DNA from: Fimbriimonadaceae bacterium
GTDB taxonomy: Bacteria > Armatimonadota > Fimbriimonadia > Fimbriimonadales > Fimbriimonadaceae
DNA: 8,405 bases
Assembly (NCBI GenBank): GCA_022842565.1
Contig: JALHPH010000057.1
Location: forward strand, 1 to 8,405
Direction: 5' to 3'
The notes beneath the pieces are model-generated. The model had not been told where the DNA came from and ran no database searches. It saw only the letters and a program-made list of their open reading frames with translations. Made by a program: the position numbers and the translations under genes. This document shows positions 1 to 6,021 of the stretch, in pieces. Position 1 is the stretch's first letter. Every line of letters starts with the position of its first letter.

Positions 1-79
1 TGCCATCATTGTTTTCGTGATGATGCTGAAGTTCTATTCGGGTTACTTCTCCGACATCCTGAGTAACGCGAACGAATGA
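1..79 (+). CDS. 3' end of an unidentified membrane protein (partial)
   Basis: Only the last 25 codons are in the window, read from position 2 and ending in TGA at 77-79. The visible peptide begins with a hydrophobic run (AIIVFVMMLKFY) and ends in a short polar tail (SDILSNANE), which looks like a last membrane segment followed by a small extramembrane tail. The stop codon overlaps the ATG of the next gene as ATGA, so the two genes are probably co-transcribed and translationally coupled. The family cannot be recognised from so little sequence. That this is the real reading frame is an inference from the overlap geometry and the membrane-like composition. Confidence 0.6.
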   Translation, partial: AIIVFVMMLKFYSGYFSDILSNANE

Positions 80-1188
80 CAGAGCCCAGCTATTACGAGG
101 TGCTGGGGGTCGAGAGCTCGGCCAACGACGAGGCGATTCGCAAGTCCTACCGGAAGCTGGTTTTGCGGTTCCACCCGGACCGCAACCCGGACCCCGTCGC
201 GACGGACCAGTTTATCCGCGTCACCCAGGCCTACGAGGTGCTTTCGGACCGCGCGCGGCGGGCTGAGTACGACCGGCTGCAGTCGCTGAACGAAGAGCTG
301 CGGCGATCGAAGGTCAGGCCGACCCAGCGCGAGCCACGGGAGCCACAGCCCACCCGTAACGAATCCCCGCGCGCTGAACCCCCGAAGCAAAGGCGCCCAC
401 CAAGCGGTCCGCTCGCCGAAGACCTCATGCGCCTGAGCAGCCTCATCAACCGTGCGCGCTACATGGAGGCCGAACGGCTAGCGCAAAAGGTGATGAGCAC
501 CGCTCCGCGGGAGCCTTTGCCTTATGCCGTGCTCGGCGATCTTTCGCGCATTCGGGGCAATCTGGAGCGCGCCGCCGAAATGTACGCCTACGCAACCCAA
601 TTCGACCCCAGCAACCGCACCTATTTGGTGAAGCACGAAGAGGTGCTTAAGCTGATGCAGCGGCCGAAAGTGGAATCGGTCCGCAACACCGAGCAAGCGC
701 CCCAAGCCAGTAGCGCGCCGATAGCAGGGGCCTTGCTCACGCTGGTTGCGTGTGGCTACGTAGCGATCGCACGGGAACCTGCGGTCTTTGCTTGGGCACC
801 CATCAATACGTTCACTATTGGCCTCGTCGTGATGCTCATCTTGGCCGGAGTTTCGATCGGGGCGACGCTCCACTTCGGCGGCTATCTGGAGCGCATCAGC
901 GCTCACTTTGGACCCTCGCCAGGGCTACTGCTCGGCGGGATCGTGTTGCTCAATCTCTGGGCGGCTGGCCTCATTTATTTGCTGGTAACAGCGCCGCAAA
1001 AGACCGTCAATCCCGCTGCCGCCCGGCTCTTGGGAGCGAGCATGGCGGCGACGATGTTCTTCGCAGTAGCGGCCGCCATCAGCGGGCGGATCGATGCGCT
1101 CCAGGTCGTGCTTTGGGGTGGGAATCTTATCTATCTGAGCAGCCTTGTGGGCTGGATGGGCGCGGACAGCTTGCTTGAGATGAGTTAG
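76..1188 (+). CDS. J-domain protein with TPR-like region and C-terminal membrane domain
   Basis: This 370-residue protein starts with a clear J domain at residues 5-68, with the invariant HPD at 33-35 and the helix IV region ending in AEYDRL. J domains recruit Hsp70 (DnaK) and stimulate its ATPase. The Gly/Phe-rich stretch, zinc-finger cysteines and client-binding domain of true DnaJ are absent, so this is a class III co-chaperone rather than dnaJ itself. Residues 75-112 are a linker rich in Pro, Arg and Glu. Residues 113-195 form helical pairs resembling TPR repeats (AERLAQKVM...; NLERAAEMYAYATQFDPSN). About five membrane segments follow, near 214-232, 242-265, 282-305, 313-336 and 340-360. 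With the J domain in the cytoplasm the acidic C-terminus would lie outside. It may place DnaK at the membrane, but its client is unknown. No Shine-Dalgarno site is visible; the start overlaps the preceding stop as ATGA. Confidence 0.9.
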   Translation: MTEPSYYEVLGVESSANDEAIRKSYRKLVLRFHPDRNPDPVATDQFIRVTQAYEVLSDRARRAEYDRLQSLNEELRRSKVRPTQREPREPQPTRNESPRAEPPKQRRPPSGPLAEDLMRLSSLINRARYMEAERLAQKVMSTAPREPLPYAVLGDLSRIRGNLERAAEMYAYATQFDPSNRTYLVKHEEVLKLMQRPKVESVRNTEQAPQASSAPIAGALLTLVACGYVAIAREPAVFAWAPINTFTIGLVVMLILAGVSIGATLHFGGYLERISAHFGPSPGLLLGGIVLLNLWAAGLIYLLVTAPQKTVNPAAARLLGASMAATMFFAVAAAISGRIDALQVVLWGGNLIYLSSLVGWMGADSLLEMS

Positions 1189-1202
1189 TCAGGCAGGCAA
1201 AG

Positions 1203-1208
1203 TACAAT
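1203..1208 (+). promoter_or_regulatory. -10 element (TACAAT) of metG, predicted leaderless start
   Basis: TACAAT differs from the consensus TATAAT at one base and ends 8 bases before the metG ATG. Transcription normally begins about 6-8 bases after a -10 box, so the mRNA would start at or within a few bases of the ATG. The 13-base string AAGTACAATAGGG (1200-1212) recurs exactly before the gene at 5042. No good -35 box is seen 16-18 bases upstream. The AGGGG after the box could be a weak Shine-Dalgarno site, but it lies only 3 bases from the ATG, which is unusually close. Confidence 0.65.
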
Positions 1209-1216
1209 AGGGGCTT

Positions 1217-3136
1217 ATGGCCAAATCGTACTACCTGACGACCCCCATCTATTACGTGAATAGCGTGCCCCACGTGGGTCATATTCTCACGATGTTGGCG
1301 TGCGACGTCACCAAGCGATTTCGGCAAATGCGCGGCGAGCAAGTCAAGTTCCTGACCGGAACCGACGAGAACGGCCTGAAAGTCTATGAAGCAGCCCAGG
1401 AATCCGGTGAGGAGGTCGATGCGTTTGTCTCGCGCATCAGCCAGGCCTTCCGCGATTCGGCTGATCAGATGGGCATCGACTATGACATCTTTTTCCGAAC
1501 CACCAGCCAGCGGCATAAGGAAGCGGTGCAGGCGCTTTTTGCTCGGCTCGAAGCGGCGGGCACGATCTATCAGGGCAAGTACGAGGGTTGGTACGACGTC
1601 AGCGCCGAGACCTTCGTGAAGGAGAGCGAGGTGATAGACGGCAAGAGCCCGGATGGAAACCCCGTACGATGGGTGAGCGAGGACAACTACTTCTTTCGGC
1701 TGAGCGCTTTTGGCGATCAGCTGCTGGCCCATGCGGAGGCGAACCCCGAGTTCTGGCAGCCGGCTGGGCGAAAAGCCGAGGTCGTGAGCTTTATCAAACA
1801 GGGCCTTCGCGACGTCTGCATCACCCGCGATAACCCGGGCTGGGGCATCCCGGTGCCGGGGAATGAAGGGAAGGTCGTCTATGTGTGGTTCGACGCCCTC
1901 ATCAACTATCTGGCGGCGTCCGGTTGGCCTGAGGCAGGCTGGGACGAGCTGTGGCCCGCCGATGTGCACTGGATGGCGAAGGAGATCTTCACGCGGTTCC
2001 ACGCGACCCTGTGGCCCGCGATGCTCATGGCGGCCGGGCTCCCGCTCCCCAAGGCGATCATCGCCCATGGTTGGTTCACTTTCAAGGGCGGCAAGATGAG
2101 CAAGTCGGTCGGAAATGTACTAGCTCCGCCCGAACTGATCGAGCATTTCACCGAGGCGGGCGTGGACCCGTTGCTCGCCCGCGATGTGGTGCGCTATTCG
2201 CTGATGCGCACCATGCCCGCAACTGAGGATAAGGACTACTCGCTCGCCGAGGTGGAGCGGCTCTACAACTCTGAAATGGCGAACGAACTGGGCAACGCGC
2301 TGAACCGGACCGTGAGCATGGCCCACAAGTTCATGGAGGGCGTTGTTCCGGCGGGCGACACCGACGGCGAAGTTCTGGCCGGTGTTCAGGCTCAGCTGGA
2401 CGAGTATGCTGCGCATTTTGAGGCCAATCAGCCCCATGCTGCGCTTGAGGTCGCGGTCGAAGTCGTCCGTCGGCTGAACCGATATATCGCCGAAACTACG
2501 CCTTGGGCGCTTCACAAGCAAGCGGACCCGAGTCTGCCCTTGGTCATGCGCACGATGTTCGCACTGCTGAGGGCATGCGAGGCCACGATGCGCCCTTTCA
2601 TCCCTGCTACCAGCGACGCGATCGCGGCCCAATTGGGGCTGCCTGCGGCGGCTTGGCCCAACGTATTCGATCTTTCCAAGGGCGTGCAATTGCAACAGCC
2701 CATTCCAATGTTCCCCCGACTTGAAATCACCAAACCCATGAATTCCGAAGAACCCGTTGTTGAAGCCGCGCCACCCAAACCAGCGAAGAAGCCCGCCTTC
2801 GAGCCGCCCGCCGAAATTGGGATTGAGGACGTGATGAAAGTCCAGCTAAAGGTCGGACGCATTCTGGAGGCCGAGGCGGTCGAGAAGAGCGACAAGTTGG
2901 TCAAGCTGCAGGTGCTGGTTGGCACAGAGCAACGCCAGATTCTCGCGGGCATCCGCAAATCGTATGACCCCGCCGACCTGGTCGGCATGCAGATCGTCAT
3001 CGTGGCGAACCTGAAGCCCGCGAAGCTGATGGGCCTAGAGTCGCAGGGCATGGTGTTGGCAGCCGACGGGCCGGATGGCCAAGCGATCCTGCTCCAGCCC
3101 GAGAAAGAGGCCCCCGAGGGCACGAGCGTGCACTAA
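1217..3136 (+). CDS. metG: Methionyl-tRNA synthetase
   Basis: Class I aminoacyl-tRNA synthetase that charges tRNA-Met with methionine in the cytoplasm, using ATP. The 639-residue protein has the HIGH-type signature as HVGH at 19-22, the KFLTGTDENGLK block at 44-55 and KMSKS at 293-297. The anticodon-binding helical domain follows at roughly 345-485. A linker rich in Pro, Ala and Lys (about 509-533) leads to a C-terminal Trbp111/EMAP-II-type tRNA-binding domain (about 535-639), which in other bacteria promotes dimerisation. The connective insert at about 122-160 has no CxxC zinc knuckle: cysteines occur only at 29, 201 and 454. It therefore belongs to the knuckle-less form of the enzyme. Length is usual for a MetRS with this C-terminal domain. 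The start is supported by the -10 box 8 bases upstream and by the canonical N-terminus (YYLTTPIYYVN). The gene converges on the M3 peptidase with 16 bases between stops. Confidence 0.98.
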   Translation: MAKSYYLTTPIYYVNSVPHVGHILTMLACDVTKRFRQMRGEQVKFLTGTDENGLKVYEAAQESGEEVDAFVSRISQAFRDSADQMGIDYDIFFRTTSQRHKEAVQALFARLEAAGTIYQGKYEGWYDVSAETFVKESEVIDGKSPDGNPVRWVSEDNYFFRLSAFGDQLLAHAEANPEFWQPAGRKAEVVSFIKQGLRDVCITRDNPGWGIPVPGNEGKVVYVWFDALINYLAASGWPEAGWDELWPADVHWMAKEIFTRFHATLWPAMLMAAGLPLPKAIIAHGWFTFKGGKMSKSVGNVLAPPELIEHFTEAGVDPLLARDVVRYSLMRTMPATEDKDYSLAEVERLYNSEMANELGNALNRTVSMAHKFMEGVVPAGDTDGEVLAGVQAQLDEYAAHFEANQPHAALEVAVEVVRRLNRYIAETTPWALHKQADPSLPLVMRTMFALLRACEATMRPFIPATSDAIAAQLGLPAAAWPNVFDLSKGVQLQQPIPMFPRLEITKPMNSEEPVVEAAPPKPAKKPAFEPPAEIGIEDVMKVQLKVGRILEAEAVEKSDKLVKLQVLVGTEQRQILAGIRKSYDPADLVGMQIVIVANLKPAKLMGLESQGMVLAADGPDGQAILLQPEKEAPEGTSVH

Positions 3137-3142
3137 GGGGCC
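3101..3142 (-). terminator. Possible terminator of the M3 peptidase gene
   Basis: Read on the minus strand just past the peptidase stop, GGCCCC (3142-3137) can pair with GGGGCC (3114-3109). Inside the loop is a second inverted repeat, GCACG-CT-CGTGC (3131-3120). The pyrimidine run TCTTTCTC follows immediately (3108-3101). The element lies inside the 3' end of metG. The outer loop is large and the tail is not a pure T run, so termination activity is inferred. Confidence 0.35.
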
Positions 3143-3169
3143 GGTTGCCAGTTTAAGCTCCCTTTTCTT
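3135..3169 (+). terminator. Weak possible terminator of metG
   Basis: Beginning within the metG stop codon, AAGGGGC (3135-3141) can pair with GCTCCCTT (3157-3164) with one bulged T. The loop is 15 bases and the stem is followed by TTCTT. The short bulged stem and long loop make this a weak candidate, listed because its position is right. Confidence 0.22.
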
Positions 3170-4973
3170 GTTGCCAGAGCTCTTCGAACGTGCCGACCAT
3201 TTGGTCAATCGCTGCGAAGCCACCGAGCCAGAACTCGCGCGAGCGAAGGTCCACATCCAGCAGGGCCATCATTTCGAACGGGGTTTTGCTGCCGCCCATT
3301 CGCAAAACGTCCATGTAGCGCACCGCGAAATCAGGGCCCGCGTTCTTGGCGCGTTGGTAGAGCGAGAGGGTCAAGAGCTCGCCGAACGAGTAGGCATACA
3401 CATAGAACGGTGCCCACACGAAGTGTCCTACGTAGCTCCACCATGCTCGGTGTTGATCGCCCAGCTTGATGCTGTCGCCAAACATGGCTTGCAGCTCGTC
3501 CTGCCAGATGTCGCCGAATTCGTCGGCGGTCAGTTCGCCCTCGGTGCGGCGAGCCTCGTGAGCGCGCTGCTCGAACCGGAACATGGCCGATTGGCGGAAG
3601 ACGGTCGCAAACATACCTTCAATTTTTTCGGCATAGAGCGCAAGTTTGTCCTTCTGCGAGGCGCCGGCCACCAGGTCCTCGAAGACCAGCATCTCGCCAA
3701 AAATGCTCGCGAGTTCGGCCAGAGGGAGCGTGCCATGGAAGTTCAGTAGCGACTGCTCTCGGCTGACCGAAGCGTGCACGCCGTGACCAAGCTCGTGGGC
3801 AAGGGTCATCACGTCGTCCATTTTGTTCAGATAGTTGACCATGACGACCGGGTGCAGGTCGGGCGTGTTGTAGCTGCAGAATGCGCCGCCAGTCTTGCCG
3901 GGCCGCACTTCGGCGTCAATCCAACCTTCTGTAAAGAACTCTTCGGCCGCAGCGCGCATCGGCTCGCTGAAGGCACCAAAAGCCTTCAGGACCTTCGCTT
4001 TGCCGTCCTCCCACTCGACCAGCTCCTTGCTCTCGAAAAGGGGAGCGTAACGGTCAATGTGCGTCAGCTCTGGCAGACCCAGGATTTCGCGCTTCACGTG
4101 GTAGTACCGCGCGACCAGGGTCTCGTTCTCCTTACACAGCCTCATCACGAGGTCCACGGTCTCCTTGTCCAGCTCGTTGGCCATGTGGCGCGAGTGCTCG
4201 GCATAGGGGCGCCTGCGGAGTCGATCCTCAAGCTTCTTGTCGGCGAGAAGGTTGTTGTACGTATAGGTGAGCACGTGGCTCAGCTCGGCAAGGCCAGCCG
4301 AGAATGCGTCGGCGGCGGATTGTCGCACTGCTCGATCCGAAACCCGCAGCATGGCGAGCAGCTCGCTTTCACTTTTGTCTTCGGTCTCCGACGAACCAGG
4401 GGCGGTGTACTTGTACACGTGGTTGCCGGTGATTTCATCAAAGAGCCGTACCCACGCGCGGCTACCGGTGTTTGCGACTTCTTCCAGCAGGGTTTCTTGC
4501 TCCTCGCTCAGCATATAGGGCGTCGCTGCGCGGACCACATCAAGGAAGTGCTGATAGGTCGCCAGGGCCGGATGGTTTCGGATGGACTGCAGGTGAGCTT
4601 CTGGGATTTGCTGCAGTTCCAAGTCAAAGAAAACCAGCTTAACGCGCACCTCGGAGCCGAGTTCTTGCTGCTCCTGCATAAATGCGCCGATTTCGGCGTT
4701 ATTGGTTTCGACCGAGAAAAGCAGGCTGGCATAAGCAGCTGGCTTGCTCATTTCATTAAGCAAGTCCTCGTAGCGGACAATGGCGGTGGCGAGCAGCTCG
4801 GGCGTGATCGTATCGGTCGCAATTTTGCCTCGAAAATCGGCGGAGAACTGATCCGCGTCGGCATTGGCTTTAGCCCAAAGTGCCTCGATTTTGGGATCGT
4901 CAATGCCGCTAAAAAGCGCGCTCAGGTTCCAACGAATGGGTGGCGATGCGGGGATCGCTGCGGGGGCGGACAT
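3153..4973 (-). CDS. pepF: Oligoendopeptidase F-type M3 metallopeptidase
   Basis: Zinc endopeptidase of family M3 (M3B, PepF-like), which cleaves short peptides, usually in the cytoplasm. Counting from the ATG at 4973 the protein has 606 residues, normal for the family. The zinc and catalytic motif HELGH is at 393-397. Glu420 in LAELASIFGE is 23 residues further on, where the third zinc ligand is expected. The block GAFCSYNTPDLHP precedes the zinc motif, as in PepF. HFVWAPFYVYAYSFGE at 517-532 is the Tyr- and aromatic-rich segment typical of the active-site cleft. No signal peptide is seen. The open frame extends to 5003, but the extra ten codons would contain the TATAAT box, so the ATG at 4973 is preferred; there is no Shine-Dalgarno site before either start. 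The gene is transcribed alone, divergent from the ABM-like gene and convergent with metG. The physiological substrate cannot be told from sequence. Confidence 0.95.
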   Translation of the reverse strand: MSAPAAIPASPPIRWNLSALFSGIDDPKIEALWAKANADADQFSADFRGKIATDTITPELLATAIVRYEDLLNEMSKPAAYASLLFSVETNNAEIGAFMQEQQELGSEVRVKLVFFDLELQQIPEAHLQSIRNHPALATYQHFLDVVRAATPYMLSEEQETLLEEVANTGSRAWVRLFDEITGNHVYKYTAPGSSETEDKSESELLAMLRVSDRAVRQSAADAFSAGLAELSHVLTYTYNNLLADKKLEDRLRRRPYAEHSRHMANELDKETVDLVMRLCKENETLVARYYHVKREILGLPELTHIDRYAPLFESKELVEWEDGKAKVLKAFGAFSEPMRAAAEEFFTEGWIDAEVRPGKTGGAFCSYNTPDLHPVVMVNYLNKMDDVMTLAHELGHGVHASVSREQSLLNFHGTLPLAELASIFGEMLVFEDLVAGASQKDKLALYAEKIEGMFATVFRQSAMFRFEQRAHEARRTEGELTADEFGDIWQDELQAMFGDSIKLGDQHRAWWSYVGHFVWAPFYVYAYSFGELLTLSLYQRAKNAGPDFAVRYMDVLRMGGSKTPFEMMALLDVDLRSREFWLGGFAAIDQMVGTFEELWQQEKGA

Positions 4974-4980
4974 GATGAAG

Positions 4981-4986
4981 ATTATA
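4981..4986 (-). promoter_or_regulatory. -10 element (TATAAT) of the M3 peptidase gene
   Basis: On the minus strand a perfect TATAAT ends 7 bases before the ATG at 4973 (TATAATCTTCATCATG). The spacing places the transcription start at or very near the A of the ATG, so the message should be leaderless. No Shine-Dalgarno sequence lies between the box and the start. A -35 box is not evident at the usual distance. The element decides the start codon, because the longer reading frame from 5003 would run through it. Confidence 0.65.
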
Positions 4987-5006
4987 GGCCGATTCGTGCC
5001 CAAGAC

Positions 5007-5023
5007 TGGGTCCGGGTGGGTCC
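5007..5023 (+). repeat. Direct repeat TGGGTCC x2 in the divergent promoter region
   Basis: TGGGTCC occurs at 5007-5013 and again at 5017-5023, a period of 10 bases (one helical turn), between the two opposed -10 boxes. A small inverted repeat CCCA-AGAC-TGGG (4999-5010) overlaps the first copy. The position would suit a regulator acting on both genes, but the repeat is short and G/C-rich and could be chance. Confidence 0.25.
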
Positions 5024-5027
5024 CAAG

Positions 5028-5033
5028 TACAAT
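5028..5033 (+). promoter_or_regulatory. -10 element (TACAAT) of the ABM-like gene
   Basis: TACAAT ends 8 bases before the ATG at 5042, exactly the spacing seen at metG, and sits in the identical 13-base string AAGTACAATAGGG (5025-5037). This predicts a transcript beginning at or just before the ATG. The AGGG after the box is 4 bases from the start, which is close for a Shine-Dalgarno site but cannot be excluded as a weak one. No recognisable -35 box is present. Confidence 0.65.
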
Positions 5034-5041
5034 AGGGATTC

Positions 5042-5623
5042 ATGAAAGACCGCGCACGACTCTTTGTGCTTTCTCACTTTAACATGGCGATGGGTGCCGA
5101 GAATCTGGCCGAAGCGTATGTGTTCCGCGCCCGAGAGCGCCTTCAGCGTGTGCAGGGCTTTGTTGAAATCCTCTTGTGGCGGGCGTACGGGGATTCGCCC
5201 GAAGCGATGCTCCTCTTCGAGTATGTGAACGAGGAAGCTGCCAACGCGGGTCTGGCCGCGATGAGCGAGGGGCACATGGCGCTGGTCGAGCAGGGGCTCT
5301 CGCTGATGCCTCCGATGAATATTGTTTTTGAGGCGATGGTCCACGATGGGCACCTCTTTACCCAGACCGGGCCGCAATCAACGCTCAGCTACGCGCTTCG
5401 CGGTGGCAGCATAGGGCAGTTCCAGTCATTGGAGAGCGACCTGCGCATGGTACTCGCGAGTCTTCGGGAATTCGACGGCTACAGCGGCTGCTACGCGGGT
5501 CCGCGCGTCAGCTTGGATGAGGAATGGGTATCGATCGTACTTTGGGATTCGTTCGCTGCTTTCGAGAAATCGCTACCGCCCCAAAGTCAGTACGAAGTGA
5601 AGGCCTACCACCGGTTGGCCTAG
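5042..5623 (+). CDS. Tandem ABM-like (dimeric alpha/beta-barrel) domain protein
   Basis: This 193-residue protein looks like two ferredoxin-like domains of the antibiotic biosynthesis monooxygenase (ABM) type. Domain 1 (about 5-103) shows the usual order of a first strand (RLFVLSHFNM), a helix, VQGFVEILLWRA, a strand (AMLLFEYVN) and the EEAANAGL helix. Domain 2 (about 113-191) repeats it with STLSYALRGG, a helix, FDGYSGCYAGP, EWVSIVLWDS and a FAAFEKS helix. The call is by eye on this pattern. ABM domains usually dimerise to form a barrel; a fused pair could form it within one chain. Functions range from monooxygenases to haem-degrading enzymes. Compared with IsdG-type haem oxygenases, Asn14 and His78 fall near the catalytic Asn and His, but the catalytic Trp has no counterpart, so haem degradation is not supported. 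No signal peptide or membrane segment is seen. The gene is divergent from the M3 peptidase and ends 4 bases from the opposed DCC-family gene. Confidence 0.75.
   Translation: MKDRARLFVLSHFNMAMGAENLAEAYVFRARERLQRVQGFVEILLWRAYGDSPEAMLLFEYVNEEAANAGLAAMSEGHMALVEQGLSLMPPMNIVFEAMVHDGHLFTQTGPQSTLSYALRGGSIGQFQSLESDLRMVLASLREFDGYSGCYAGPRVSLDEEWVSIVLWDSFAAFEKSLPPQSQYEVKAYHRLA
5601..5621. terminator. Hairpin at a convergent gene junction, possible bidirectional terminator
   Basis: AGGCCTACC (5601-5609) pairs with GGTTGGCCT (5613-5621) through eight base pairs and one T-T mismatch, with a 3-base loop. The stem runs into the stop codon of the ABM-like gene (5621-5623). On the other strand it lies 6 bases past the stop of the DCC-family gene. 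No T run follows on either strand, so it would be a U-less hairpin or an end-protecting structure rather than a classical intrinsic terminator. Confidence 0.4.
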
Positions 5624-5627
5624 CGGA

Positions 5628-6014
5628 TCACGGCTTGGGTCGGCGGGGAATATCGCACGCCTGACCGCCGAAATACTTCTGGCTAATGTAGCCGCGGTTC
5701 CGGGCGACCACACGGTAGCCAACCCGCATGAGCCAAACAAGCGGCGGCAGTGCCAGCGGCCAAACCCACCACGCGCCCGTTTTTCGGAGCACGAAGAACA
5801 CGGCGTCTGCCCCGCCGAGTTCCTTTTGATCGCCGACCACGACGACTTCGTTGCTAGCGCGTTCATTCACCGAATCGGTGAGCGGCGGCGATGGAGCGAC
5901 CTGTCGCGCCACCGGCGTGAAGATCTGTTGGGCGCCGCGACGCGTCATCAGCCAGTTCACACTTGCTTGGCAAAATCCGCAGTCGCCATCAAACACCAAC
6001 CAGTAAGGGGTCAC
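5628..6014 (-). CDS. DCC-family (DUF393) thiol-disulfide oxidoreductase-like protein
   Basis: The 128-residue protein begins with the family hallmark: a strand WLVFDGDCGFC, with DGDCGFC at 9-15 giving a CxxC-type pair at Cys12 and Cys15. The family (DUF393, DCC, thioredoxin-like) is predicted to carry out thiol-disulfide exchange, but no reaction is well established. Family features continue with VVVVGDQKELGGADAVFFVL, typical of its Asp/Ala-rich middle, then a hydrophobic stretch WWVWPLALPPLVWLMRVGY (about 82-100) and a basic tail containing Cys120. The start is GTG at 6014, because an in-frame TAG stands four codons upstream and there is no ATG between. No Shine-Dalgarno site is present. It follows the rluB-type gene by 7 bases and is the last gene of the minus-strand block. 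The hydrophobic stretch may be a core helix or a membrane contact. Confidence 0.88.
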   Translation of the reverse strand: MTPYWLVFDGDCGFCQASVNWLMTRRGAQQIFTPVARQVAPSPPLTDSVNERASNEVVVVGDQKELGGADAVFFVLRKTGAWWVWPLALPPLVWLMRVGYRVVARNRGYISQKYFGGQACDIPRRPKP

Positions 6015-6021
6015 GCTTGAT

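Noticed and set aside
750..1178. A 142-codon plus-strand frame inside the J-domain gene
   Set aside because: It is an out-of-frame shadow, rich in Arg, Gly and His, of the membrane-domain coding region, whose own frame gives coherent membrane helices.
1127..2068. A 313-codon minus-strand open frame opposite metG
   Set aside because: It overlaps conserved synthetase sequence over nearly its whole length, shows no family resemblance, and has no promoter or start signal of the kind seen at the real genes.
2738..3136. Internal ATG at metG codon 508 as a separate tRNA-binding (Trbp111-like) gene
   Set aside because: The domain is continuous in frame with the synthetase through a normal Pro/Ala/Lys linker, and no stop, promoter or ribosome-binding site separates them.
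3774..5045. A 423-codon open frame on the plus strand opposite the M3 peptidase gene
   Set aside because: It is exactly antisense to a protein with intact HELGH and PepF motifs throughout. Its own translation has no recognisable domain, and long antisense frames are common in GC-rich genes.
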